64,000 bases of DNA, taken from positions 13,787,855 to 13,851,854 of the forward strand of contig OX439127.1 of assembly GCA_949318235.1 (NCBI GenBank), written 5' to 3'. Below the pieces are notes generated by a model. It was given only the letters and a program-made list of their open reading frames with translations. It did no database searches and was not told the origin of the DNA. A program made the translations under genes and the position numbers. This DNA comes from Ecdyonurus torrentis. Its lineage: Eukaryota; Arthropoda; Insecta; Ephemeroptera; Heptageniidae. The first letter of the stretch is position 1. The number at the start of each line of letters is the position of its first letter. Of this stretch, positions 47,042 through 57,108 are shown one piece after another.

Positions 47042-48345
47042 CTTTTACTATATAATATGACTGATATATTAAAAATCAATTTTCAATAAGAAGAAAAATC
47101 TATACTCAATATCAAGCCAGTAAATTTTAAAACAAAATATTACCGTTATAAATTTAACCGAATTGCACTTTTATTATCATTATAATATAAGAAACTAATT
47201 TTTGTCTGATATATTTTAGTATCAACCAAATGAAATTTTGCAAATATTAAAACTATTATTTGACAACTATTTGCTCCGTAAAATTTCAATGCTAAAATAT
47301 TATGAATCATATGGGCTTCCTGTATATAACAGAGCAAATAGCAATCGACATTTTAGCTTTTAGGTATTCTCAGTTTTCATATTGTATCCAAAAAAGCATT
47401 AATCAAACATTAATCACAACTTGAAGAAAGCTCCTATATATATAGACACAGTCGAAGAAGAGTACGAACTAGAGACTGATAATTAATTAATATATATATT
47501 TTTTAATTAATTGTCAGTTAAGTTCGGAGTAAGAAAGAATAGAATATTATAGGCCATAAAAATTTGACGCAGTAAAAATTCACGAATTGATACTCATAAT
47601 TTTTACTGCAAATTATTACACAGTCTGAATTCTCTATGTTTTTGTTCAATTGTTACTTTCTTATTGTGTTAATCTTTTTTCTTAAGTGTTTTTAGTATTT
47701 TACCAATATCATAATGTACTTATAAATAATAAAATAAATATATAATTTTGACAAATATCGCCTTTTAAATTGTAAATAATAATAATTTAATTAAATTGAT
47801 GCATGTGAATTAATTTAACAATATTTTGACATTAGAAGACTTTATAATAATTGTTTTATTTGTGCTAAAAGATTTTCAAAACCTTAAAAAAAAATATCAT
47901 AGTTCAGTACTAGTATAAGATTATTTTACACATAGGCGTAATGTGCTAAATTAATTGTACATTTTTAAACAATAGCCAATTTCTATTCTTTCTAAATCTA
48001 AAAGGAGCTAATATAGTAGTATATTATGTATAGATTATTTATTTATATATATATATTATGTTTTTTTTTTTGTTTTTTGTTTTTTAATTATTATTATTTA
48101 TGTTTATTTATATAATATTTTGGCAACTTTACATTGCAAACTATATTGCAGTGCTGACAACGCAAATAGGACTCTCTATAAATCAACCTTAGAATGTATT
48201 TGAATGGAAGGATGTAAAATATAAATCAAATGTATCATTGTATTTTTTTTTAACGTCCAACTTATGTAAAGTTCAAAATCCACTATCTTTTTTATAAATA
48301 CTATTATATGAATATACAAGATTTTTTTTTAATAATACATAATAA

Positions 48346-48975
48346 GAACACGTAATTGGCAGTCATTATTATTTTTATGTTAATTTTGGCCTTCTATAGG
48401 GCTGGTAAAGTTAAATTGAAGTCTTCAAATTTTAAATTACTCGCTTCAGAATCGTTACAACACTCAAAAATGCACATCAGCATAAAGAAAAAGGCAAAAG
48501 TTTTTAGGATGCAAACGAGTACCAGCAGTCATATGAAGAAGGTGAAAAACTGCGCAAAGTTGAGCACTGAAAAATTTCTGAAAAATGCATTGCGTTGAAA
48601 AATGAAGTTCCGGGAAGCTAACTTTTTAAACCATGGATTAAAATGTTTTTTATTATTATATTAAAATGTTCAACAATGAGTAAATGAAATTTCTGGTGAA
48701 ACTAAACCCTTTAATTGGAGTCAACTTTGCGCACATTTTTCTTCAACTTGTTCATTTGACCGGTGCTCGTTTGCGTCCTAAGTACTTTTTGTGATGTGCT
48801 TTCACTTCATGCTAATGTGTAATTTAAAGTGTTTTACAGATTCTGAACCGAACAATTCAAAATTTAAAAACCTCAATTTCACAATGTAAACCCTATACCA
48901 TGCCAAAATCAATATACAATTAATAATGACCCTTGCCAGTCATCGACTTAATGACCATTACCAATCACGTGTCCT
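48346..48975. mobile_element. Diverged hairpin element of about 630 bp
   Basis: The left arm (about 48346-48570) and right arm (about 48716-48975) are imperfect reverse complements sharing GGACACGTGATTGG-like ends, a TTTTGGC...TATAGGG segment, ACGCAAACGAGCACC-like and TGCGCAAAGTTGA blocks. An 80-codon open frame in the left arm is most likely incidental. Confidence 0.55.
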
Positions 48976-49183
48976 GATTACGTGAATTGCCTATATAAAC
49001 GTCGAAATTAAGAAAAGTAAGTCAGTTTCATAAAACAAAGAGGTGCATAGTATTCAAAGGTAAACTTATAATTATATTTAAACAAATCTACACAACTTGA
49101 GATATTATTTTTTTCATTGGTACAAACTATAAAAGTCGTGTTAAATAATAATAATTGGTCCCAAGGTTCTTGTATTTTCTTTG

Positions 49184-49221
<38 letters not shown>

Positions 49222-49529
49222 AGTAGATAAAAAACGTCAGCACTGTTATAAATGCTTGATAAATAATATTATAGAAATTTTTAAACTCAATTCAAACTAT
49301 ATTGCATAGAGTTATAATAAAATAATAATACAAAAACATTTTGCAACGCAAAATATAAATATCACTAAAGTAGGAAAAAAACATAGTATCACTGCTTTCT
49401 CATTTTTTTTTCTGTTTTTAACATAACTTAAATAAATTATAAATGAAATACAGTATACTATACATTAAGTAATACTTTCAATATAATAATTACATTTCAT
49501 ATTCAAATGTTTCATAAAATATAGTAAGT

Positions 49530-49657
<128 letters not shown>

Positions 49658-51315
49658 ACTGTATATTAATTATAAAGATAACTGGTTCCATTTCATCAAA
49701 AATTAAAACTGAGATCAAAAGTATGAGACCAAGTAAACATTACAGACGCAAGAAACAATAAAGTATAAATCATATTAATATATTTTTTTACACCGTCATT
49801 AAAATTTAAACTCAACTTTGTGTCTCTTCATTTGATATTAATTAGTAATATATTTTATACACAATTATAAAATATATTACAACAAAACATTTTTTTTTTT
49901 TAGGACAATCACACAACATTTAATACACACATTTATACCCGTTTGACGAAATTGTGTTGTCATTATTTCAGACAAATTACAAATTTTCAAATCAACGAAC
50001 ATAAAACACTCGCTTAATTCATAAGATGTTATAAGAATTGCGTTTTTTTTTTTTTTTTTTTTTTTTATATATATAGATATACACTCATATATATGTATTA
50101 TTATTATTTTTTTTTTCAAACACATTAAAACATTGATGAAATGTTATACACACAATAGTTATGTACGTACTGTACTGTATTTTTATAATGTACTGTACAC
50201 AGGGAATCGAAATAGACACTACATTGCAGTAAATTACTTTTTACACTTATATATAATGTTGGTTAAAGAATATATATATATTTTTTGTAATCATTTACAA
50301 ATTACGATATATTTGGACGATATAATAAATAGGTTAATATAATTAGGTACATTTTACACTAATTTTTTTTTTTTTTTTTAAATAATAACTTTTATATTTT
50401 ATCATAACTTTTATTTTTTTTTTAAATTGATTTTATTGTTTTACAAGAAGAATATCATTTGTAAATGTTATTAAAGTAAATTTATACTATTAATTAAGAC
50501 TATTAATTGGGATGACGGGGGGGGGGGGGGGGAGGAGAGAATACAACTATTTATTTCATGCATAATACGTATTATTCACACACAAATATTTTATTATTTA
50601 CAATTGGTATTACATGGCTAATTCATTGTATTTGAGACCTGTTTCTGAATGGATAAATAATAATTAACTTCAAAGAAAACTAGATGGTGATGTGATGGAT
50701 GATAAGATATTATTCTGAATGAATTTTATATTGAAAGTTAATACTAGACACACATATATATTATAACATCTATGTACACTAATAATAATATTTTTACTAC
50801 TTCACGGAGTATTTATTTATTATATATACACTTTTTTTCTTTTTTTTTTAACACTAAATTAAAGTACTTGCAATATACTGCGATGGTTACATAATTTATA
50901 TTAAAAAACAACACCAACTTTCGATTCCCTGTGATGACTAATTTGTCTTTAAATTTTTTGAAACAATAATAAATAATAATATAAAAGATTATTTGTTTCA
51001 ATAAATGTCACAATTTAATATAACTAAAGTATACTTAAAAAAAAAGAGAGCAATATGTATAATTTAGATTTAATTAGAAGATAAAGTATAATTAGTGATA
51101 TAAAATACATAATAATAATAAATTAACTTAATTCAAGTTGATAAATTTTAAACTTTTTGTCTGGATATTGAATAAGAAAAGCATATTAATGAAATTAAAT
51201 GAAATGTTATATATTTATATCTTCGGTAACACTAACTTTAATTATCACAAAATAAATTTTAAAAATCACTTCATTTTTGTTCTACAAAGAAAGATTACAA
51301 GAGATCTAATATATA

Positions 51316-51317
<2 letters not shown>

Positions 51318-51389
<72 letters not shown>
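51318..51389. repeat. (TA)n microsatellite
   Basis: TA run of about 70 bp; further on, a poly-T run (51486-51509) passes into TATTG repeats. Confidence 0.95.
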
Positions 51390-51394
<5 letters not shown>

Positions 51395-52005
51395 TATGTA
51401 GGAGAGATAGTTACAGATTCTATCTACTTAATGTTAAATTTAACATTATAATGAATTGAGTATGCAAATAAAATTTTACAGCAAGTTTTTTTTTTTTTTT
51501 TTTTTTTTTGTATTGTATTGTATTGTATTGTAAAATAAATTAGCCAAATAAATGATTAGCACAATTAGCACAATCACCACTCTATCACTCTGTTTGTGAT
51601 ATTGACACTGAAATCTTCATAGTTTGTTTGATTTTAATACACTAATTCTTTATTGTTCTCATATTTAAGAATATTAAATATAATAACACTTAACGAAGGG
51701 GTCAGTAACCAGCTCATCAAAACAAAAACATTCACTATCATCTGGGACTGATTAAAATTATTGTATTATTATTAATTGTTATATTATTTTGCACACTGAT
51801 ATTTTGGACAGTAAGAAAAAACAAAAACAAAAAAAAAAAAAAAAAAAAAAGAGGAAAAAGTGATGGGGCGTCACCATGTAAAATTTGAATTACGGTCGTT
51901 TCAAATTTAAGTCCCATATGGCTTAATATAATTTTAACAACGTAATTTCGTCCTTTTTTTTCAATGATGAACTACCCTGAAAGTTATATCAAAGGTAACT
52001 GACAC

Positions 52006-52081
52006 AATAAGCTTTAAAATGATATAGAATTTGATATCCATAGACGATCAAAATCTAGAGTTATAGAATCTCTGATCCCTT
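52006..52081 (+). repeat. Diverged dispersed repeat, copy b
   Basis: The matching segment begins ACAATAAGCTTTAAAATG and ends near AGAATCTCTGATCC. It lies just downstream of the 3' end of the minus-strand gene. Confidence 0.4.
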
Positions 52082-52200
52082 CCCTTAAAATTACGGTCTG
52101 TGAAAGATATCATTCAAGAAATACCTTGCACATAATACAATGTCTTTGAGTTATTGAACTGTCTGGGTCAATATATTGTTTCTTCATTATTCTTTTAAGT

Positions 52201-52528
52201 TTACACTTGAGTTTCCAATGGGGCTTCTTCGACCTCCACATCCGCATGCACCTCCACATCCACATCCGCATCCACATTCACATTCACATCCACATCAACT
52301 ACATCGTTCACGACAAGGAAACTTCCCCCAGCATCGGTGCGTTGAGGGATACGTTTATGCGTACTATACTTGATGTCTGATGCTTTACTTGGTGAATGGA
52401 AAATACTGTCTATCTCCGCCTTCTTTGGTTTTTGCTTCTTGCAGCAAAAACAACTGCCAAATAACCACGCACAAAATCCAATGTCATCTAGATCATCGTC
52501 GTCCTGGCATTTTGTTTCATAAAATATT
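52201..52528 (-). CDS. Probable last coding exon: Cys-rich patch, basic segment and acidic tail, stop TAA
   Basis: An open frame of about 108 codons ends at TAA (52201-52203). Entered from acceptor GATGTTACAG at 52529-52531 with two carried bases, it reads IFYETKCQDDDDLDD, then IGFCAWLFGSCFCCKKQKPKK, then a Ser/Lys/Thr-rich middle and a long acidic tail of alternating Val and Asp/Glu. That tail is encoded by degenerate GTGGAT-type hexamers. The Cys/aromatic patch followed by lysines resembles a palmitoylated membrane-anchoring segment, which is inference. The phase fits exon F. A stronger-looking acceptor (TTTTTCAG) lies 18 nt upstream, at exon start 52546, but in the same phase it reaches TGA after two codons. 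The intron between exons F and this one is 5.75 kb and holds the tRNA array. It could instead belong to a separate gene. Confidence 0.6.
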
Positions 52529-52647
52529 CTGTAACATCAGGCATCCCTGAAAAAGAAAAGTTTTTATTATTAAGAGAGCTTTGTGATTTGTTACTGTTTT
52601 TCCCTGTTATAACGTAAATGTCATTATGACATTAAAAATTTTAAAAT

Positions 52648-52658
52648 ATAATTAAATG
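52648..52658 (+). repeat. 11-bp direct repeat ATAATTAAATG, left border of tRNA array
   Basis: ATAATTAAATG overlaps the left edge of the array and recurs exactly at 57024-57034 at the right edge. It looks like a target-site duplication for insertion of the founding unit, with the array expanding later. A chance AT-rich match is less likely given that both lie exactly at the junctions. Confidence 0.6.
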
Positions 52659-52766
52659 AGAGTTTGTAATTTAACGCCTATTTTACACGGGTAGTTTTAA
52701 TGAAAGGGTTTAGCTTTCGTGTTACACCGTGTTATATAAGCAGTAAACTGACATTGAAAAGGAATT

Positions 52767-52838
52767 CGGCTCGACCGGGACTCGAACCCGGATCTTTGGT
52801 TTCCCAGACCACTGCGTTAACCATTACGCTACCGAGAC
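52767..52838 (-). tRNA. tRNA-like gene, anticodon GGG (predicted Pro), array copy 1
   Basis: The 72-nt gene starts GTCTCGGTAGCGTAATGG. Acceptor strands GTCTCGG and TCGAGCC pair with one mismatch (position 2 with 71, U-C) and one G-U pair (7 with 66); the discriminator base is G. The D stem GCGT/ACGC is perfect. The anticodon stem GTGGT/ACCAA has one mismatch at its base (27 with 43), around loop CTGGGAA, giving anticodon GGG. The T stem CCGGG/CCCGG is perfect with loop TTCGAGT. The A box TAGCGTAATGG and B box GGTTCGAGTCC match Pol III promoters. TATATAT lies about 35 nt upstream and TTTT a few bases downstream. Eukaryotic Pro tRNAs usually have AGG, not GGG, so this may be a divergent tRNA or a tRNA-derived (SINE-like) Pol III gene. 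Confidence 0.75.
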
Positions 52839-53098
52839 TCCTTCCAATCCAACATCATTCACTGCTCATATATAGTCAGCTTTCGCTGCTTGCCATGCGC
52901 GTGCCTTCGTTGGCGCGACAGTTTAAACTGCTAAGCAGTCATGGCGGGTGCTCTTGCGAGCTATATGCCTCCACGTAGAGGGCAGTTATGAGAGTTTGTA
53001 ATTTAACGCCTATTTTACACGGGTAGTTTTAATGAAAGGGTTTAGCTTTCGTGTTACACCGTGTTATATAAGCAGTAAACTGACATTGAAAAGGAATT

Positions 53099-53170
53099 CG
53101 GCTCGACCGGGACTCGAACCCGGATCTTTGGTTTCCCAGACCACTGCGTTAACCATTACGCTACCGAGAC
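53099..53170 (-). tRNA. tRNA-like gene (GGG), array copy 2
   Basis: Same sequence, orientation and flanks as the gene at 52767-52838, exactly 332 bp further on. A and B boxes, upstream TATATAT and T4 terminator are all present. Confidence 0.75.
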
Positions 53171-53430
53171 TCCTTCCAATCCAACATCATTCACTGCTCA
53201 TATATAGTCAGCTTTCGCTGCTTGCCATGCGCGTGCCTTCGTTGGCGCGACAGTTTAAACTGCTAAGCAGTCATGGCGGGTGCTCTTGCGAGCTATATGC
53301 CTCCACGTAGAGGGCAGTTATGAGAGTTTGTAATTTAACGCCTATTTTACACGGGTAGTTTTAATGAAAGGGTTTAGCTTTCGTGTTACACCGTGTTATA
53401 TAAGCAGTAAACTGACATTGAAAAGGAATT

Positions 53431-53502
53431 CGGCTCGACCGGGACTCGAACCCGGATCTTTGGTTTCCCAGACCACTGCGTTAACCATTACGCTACCGAG
53501 AC
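53431..53502 (-). tRNA. tRNA-like gene (GGG), array copy 3
   Basis: Third minus-strand copy, 332 bp from the previous one, with no sequence difference seen in the gene or its promoter and terminator. Confidence 0.75.
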
Positions 53503-53762
53503 TCCTTCCAATCCAACATCATTCACTGCTCATATATAGTCAGCTTTCGCTGCTTGCCATGCGCGTGCCTTCGTTGGCGCGACAGTTTAAACTGCTAAGC
53601 AGTCATGGCGGGTGCTCTTGCGAGCTATATGCCTCCACGTAGAGGGCAGTTATGAGAGTTTGTAATTTAACGCCTATTTTACACGGGTAGTTTTAATGAA
53701 AGGGTTTAGCTTTCGTGTTACACCGTGTTATATAAGCAGTAAACTGACATTGAAAAGGAATT

Positions 53763-53834
53763 CGGCTCGACCGGGACTCGAACCCGGATCTTTGGTTTCC
53801 CAGACCACTGCGTTAACCATTACGCTACCGAGAC
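53763..53834 (-). tRNA. tRNA-like gene (GGG), array copy 4
   Basis: Fourth minus-strand copy in the 332-bp periodic array; same cloverleaf, boxes and flanks. Confidence 0.75.
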
Positions 53835-54094
53835 TCCTTCCAATCCAACATCATTCACTGCTCATATATAGTCAGCTTTCGCTGCTTGCCATGCGCGTGC
53901 CTTCGTTGGCGCGACAGTTTAAACTGCTAAGCAGTCATGGCGGGTGCTCTTGCGAGCTATATGCCTCCACGTAGAGGGCAGTTATGAGAGTTTGTAATTT
54001 AACGCCTATTTTACACGGGTAGTTTTAATGAAAGGGTTTAGCTTTCGTGTTACACCGTGTTATATAAGCAGTAAACTGACATTGAAAAGGAATT

Positions 54095-54166
54095 CGGCTC
54101 GACCGGGACTCGAACCCGGATCTTTGGTTTCCCAGACCACTGCGTTAACCATTACGCTACCGAGAC
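54095..54166 (-). tRNA. tRNA-like gene (GGG), array copy 5
   Basis: Fifth minus-strand copy and the last one with its full upstream region. Confidence 0.75.
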
Positions 54167-54426
54167 TCCTTCCAATCCAACATCATTCACTGCTCATATA
54201 TAGTCAGCTTTCGCTGCTTGCCATGCGCGTGCCTTCGTTGGCGCGACAGTTTAAACTGCTAAGCAGTCATGGCGGGTGCTCTTGCGAGCTATATGCCTCC
54301 ACGTAGAGGGCAGTTATGAGAGTTTGTAATTTAACGCCTATTTTACACGGGTAGTTTTAATGAAAGGGTTTAGCTTTCGTGTTACACCGTGTTATATAAG
54401 CAGTAAACTGACATTGAAAAGGAATT

Positions 54427-54498
54427 CGGCTCGACCGGGACTCGAACCCGGATCTTTGGTTTCCCAGACCACTGCGTTAACCATTACGCTACCGAGAC
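54427..54498 (-). tRNA. tRNA-like gene (GGG), array copy 6, next to the inversion point
   Basis: The gene is intact. Its upstream region is cut about 30 nt away, where the array flips. It now faces copy 7 head to head across a small palindrome, and the two genes share the single ACTATATATGAG segment, so one TATA-like element must serve both. Confidence 0.75.
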
Positions 54499-54562
54499 TC
54501 CTTCCAATCCAACATCATTCACTGACTATATATGAGCAGTGAATGATGTTGGATTGGAAGGA

Positions 54563-54634
54563 GTCTCGGTAGCGTAATGGTTAACGCAGTGGTCTGGGAA
54601 ACCAAAGATCCGGGTTCGAGTCCCGGTCGAGCCG
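54563..54634 (+). tRNA. tRNA-like gene (GGG), array copy 7, first plus-strand copy
   Basis: Reverse-complement orientation relative to copies 1-6; divergent with copy 6, with 64 bp between their 5' ends. The TATATAT at about -35 is kept in this orientation. Gene body and T4 terminator are the same as in the other copies. Confidence 0.75.
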
Positions 54635-54894
54635 AATTCCTTTTCAATGTCAGTTTACTGCTTATATAACACGGTGTAACACGAAAGCTAAACCCTTTCA
54701 TTAAAACTACCCGTGTAAAATAGGCGTTAAATTACAAACTCTCATAACTGCCCTCTACGTGGAGGCATATAGCTCGCAAGAGCACCCGCCATGACTGCTT
54801 AGCAGTTTAAACTGTCGCGCCAACGAAGGCACGCGCATGGCAAGCAGCGAAAGCTGACTATATATGAGCAGTGAATGATGTTGGATTGGAAGGA

Positions 54895-54966
54895 GTCTCG
54901 GTAGCGTAATGGTTAACGCAGTGGTCTGGGAAACCAAAGATCCGGGTTCGAGTCCCGGTCGAGCCG
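54895..54966 (+). tRNA. tRNA-like gene (GGG), array copy 8
   Basis: Plus-strand copy, 332 bp after copy 7; full unit with upstream TATATAT and downstream TTTT. Confidence 0.75.
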
Positions 54967-55226
54967 AATTCCTTTTCAATGTCAGTTTACTGCTTATATA
55001 ACACGGTGTAACACGAAAGCTAAACCCTTTCATTAAAACTACCCGTGTAAAATAGGCGTTAAATTACAAACTCTCATAACTGCCCTCTACGTGGAGGCAT
55101 ATAGCTCGCAAGAGCACCCGCCATGACTGCTTAGCAGTTTAAACTGTCGCGCCAACGAAGGCACGCGCATGGCAAGCAGCGAAAGCTGACTATATATGAG
55201 CAGTGAATGATGTTGGATTGGAAGGA

Positions 55227-55298
55227 GTCTCGGTAGCGTAATGGTTAACGCAGTGGTCTGGGAAACCAAAGATCCGGGTTCGAGTCCCGGTCGAGCCG
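55227..55298 (+). tRNA. tRNA-like gene (GGG), array copy 9
   Basis: Plus-strand copy with no difference seen from copy 8. Confidence 0.75.
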
Positions 55299-55558
55299 AA
55301 TTCCTTTTCAATGTCAGTTTACTGCTTATATAACACGGTGTAACACGAAAGCTAAACCCTTTCATTAAAACTACCCGTGTAAAATAGGCGTTAAATTACA
55401 AACTCTCATAACTGCCCTCTACGTGGAGGCATATAGCTCGCAAGAGCACCCGCCATGACTGCTTAGCAGTTTAAACTGTCGCGCCAACGAAGGCACGCGC
55501 ATGGCAAGCAGCGAAAGCTGACTATATATGAGCAGTGAATGATGTTGGATTGGAAGGA

Positions 55559-55630
55559 GTCTCGGTAGCGTAATGGTTAACGCAGTGGTCTGGGAAACCA
55601 AAGATCCGGGTTCGAGTCCCGGTCGAGCCG
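55559..55630 (+). tRNA. tRNA-like gene (GGG), array copy 10
   Basis: Plus-strand copy in the same 332-bp register; same gene, promoter boxes and terminator. Confidence 0.75.
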
Positions 55631-55890
55631 AATTCCTTTTCAATGTCAGTTTACTGCTTATATAACACGGTGTAACACGAAAGCTAAACCCTTTCATTAA
55701 AACTACCCGTGTAAAATAGGCGTTAAATTACAAACTCTCATAACTGCCCTCTACGTGGAGGCATATAGCTCGCAAGAGCACCCGCCATGACTGCTTAGCA
55801 GTTTAAACTGTCGCGCCAACGAAGGCACGCGCATGGCAAGCAGCGAAAGCTGACTATATATGAGCAGTGAATGATGTTGGATTGGAAGGA

Positions 55891-55962
55891 GTCTCGGTAG
55901 CGTAATGGTTAACGCAGTGGTCTGGGAAACCAAAGATCCGGGTTCGAGTCCCGGTCGAGCCG
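55891..55962 (+). tRNA. tRNA-like gene (GGG), array copy 11
   Basis: Plus-strand copy in the same 332-bp register; same gene, promoter boxes and terminator. Confidence 0.75.
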
Positions 55963-56222
55963 AATTCCTTTTCAATGTCAGTTTACTGCTTATATAACAC
56001 GGTGTAACACGAAAGCTAAACCCTTTCATTAAAACTACCCGTGTAAAATAGGCGTTAAATTACAAACTCTCATAACTGCCCTCTACGTGGAGGCATATAG
56101 CTCGCAAGAGCACCCGCCATGACTGCTTAGCAGTTTAAACTGTCGCGCCAACGAAGGCACGCGCATGGCAAGCAGCGAAAGCTGACTATATATGAGCAGT
56201 GAATGATGTTGGATTGGAAGGA

Positions 56223-56294
56223 GTCTCGGTAGCGTAATGGTTAACGCAGTGGTCTGGGAAACCAAAGATCCGGGTTCGAGTCCCGGTCGAGCCG
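56223..56294 (+). tRNA. tRNA-like gene (GGG), array copy 12
   Basis: Plus-strand copy in the same 332-bp register; same gene, promoter boxes and terminator. Confidence 0.75.
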
Positions 56295-56554
56295 AATTCC
56301 TTTTCAATGTCAGTTTACTGCTTATATAACACGGTGTAACACGAAAGCTAAACCCTTTCATTAAAACTACCCGTGTAAAATAGGCGTTAAATTACAAACT
56401 CTCATAACTGCCCTCTACGTGGAGGCATATAGCTCGCAAGAGCACCCGCCATGACTGCTTAGCAGTTTAAACTGTCGCGCCAACGAAGGCACGCGCATGG
56501 CAAGCAGCGAAAGCTGACTATATATGAGCAGTGAATGATGTTGGATTGGAAGGA

Positions 56555-56626
56555 GTCTCGGTAGCGTAATGGTTAACGCAGTGGTCTGGGAAACCAAAGA
56601 TCCGGGTTCGAGTCCCGGTCGAGCCG
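56555..56626 (+). tRNA. tRNA-like gene (GGG), array copy 13
   Basis: Plus-strand copy in the same 332-bp register; same gene, promoter boxes and terminator. Confidence 0.75.
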
Positions 56627-56886
56627 AATTCCTTTTCAATGTCAGTTTACTGCTTATATAACACGGTGTAACACGAAAGCTAAACCCTTTCATTAAAACT
56701 ACCCGTGTAAAATAGGCGTTAAATTACAAACTCTCATAACTGCCCTCTACGTGGAGGCATATAGCTCGCAAGAGCACCCGCCATGACTGCTTAGCAGTTT
56801 AAACTGTCGCGCCAACGAAGGCACGCGCATGGCAAGCAGCGAAAGCTGACTATATATGAGCAGTGAATGATGTTGGATTGGAAGGA

Positions 56887-56958
56887 GTCTCGGTAGCGTA
56901 ATGGTTAACGCAGTGGTCTGGGAAACCAAAGATCCGGGTTCGAGTCCCGGTCGAGCCG
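56887..56958 (+). tRNA. tRNA-like gene (GGG), array copy 14, last copy
   Basis: Gene and T4 terminator are intact. The unit breaks off about 65 bp downstream of the gene, where the array meets unrelated AT-rich DNA through the AATTAAATG flank. Confidence 0.75.
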
Positions 56959-57023
56959 AATTCCTTTTCAATGTCAGTTTACTGCTTATATAACACGGTG
57001 TAACACGAAAGCTAAACCCTTTC

Positions 57024-57034
57024 ATAATTAAATG
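57024..57034 (+). repeat. 11-bp direct repeat ATAATTAAATG, right border of tRNA array
   Basis: Exact partner of 52648-52658; two to three bases may be shared with the unit sequence on each side. Confidence 0.6.
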
Positions 57035-57108
57035 GTTTAGATAACTAGTGCTTTATTCCGCAGGTATTGGAATATAATTGCATCAATTTTTAATGTTTAT
57101 GCAGTTAA

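Larger units (their letters stand above)
52657..57025. repeat. Array of 332-bp units carrying tRNA-like genes, with orientation switch
   Basis: The block consists of 332-bp units: about 5.6 units in one orientation (52657 to about 54528), then about 7.5 units in reverse complement (about 54529-57025). By eye the units show no differences, and their long reading frames are letter-for-letter equal. Each unit has a 72-nt tRNA-like gene. The left edge reads AATTAAATGAGAG and the right edge breaks off in the middle of a unit. The lack of divergence means recent amplification, strong homogenisation, or assembly duplication. The block sits in the presumed last intron of the minus-strand gene. Confidence 0.95.

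Noticed and set aside
48356..48598. 80-codon Lys-rich open frame
   Set aside because: It falls inside a diverged hairpin arm, and its mirror copy in the other arm is broken.
52176..52373. Plus-strand His-Pro-rich open frame
   Set aside because: It is antisense to the Val-Asp-rich tail of the minus-strand exon; the hexameric repeat keeps both strands open.
52700..57025. Repeated 60-92 codon open frames in the tRNA units, starting MKGFSFRVTPC
   Set aside because: They run antisense across the tRNA-like gene, repeat only because the 332-bp unit repeats, and have no coding signature of their own.
52657..57025. 5S rRNA or snRNA tandem cluster
   Set aside because: The conserved part folds as a tRNA with a TTCGAGT T loop and A/B boxes at tRNA spacing; no 5S or snRNA motif was seen.
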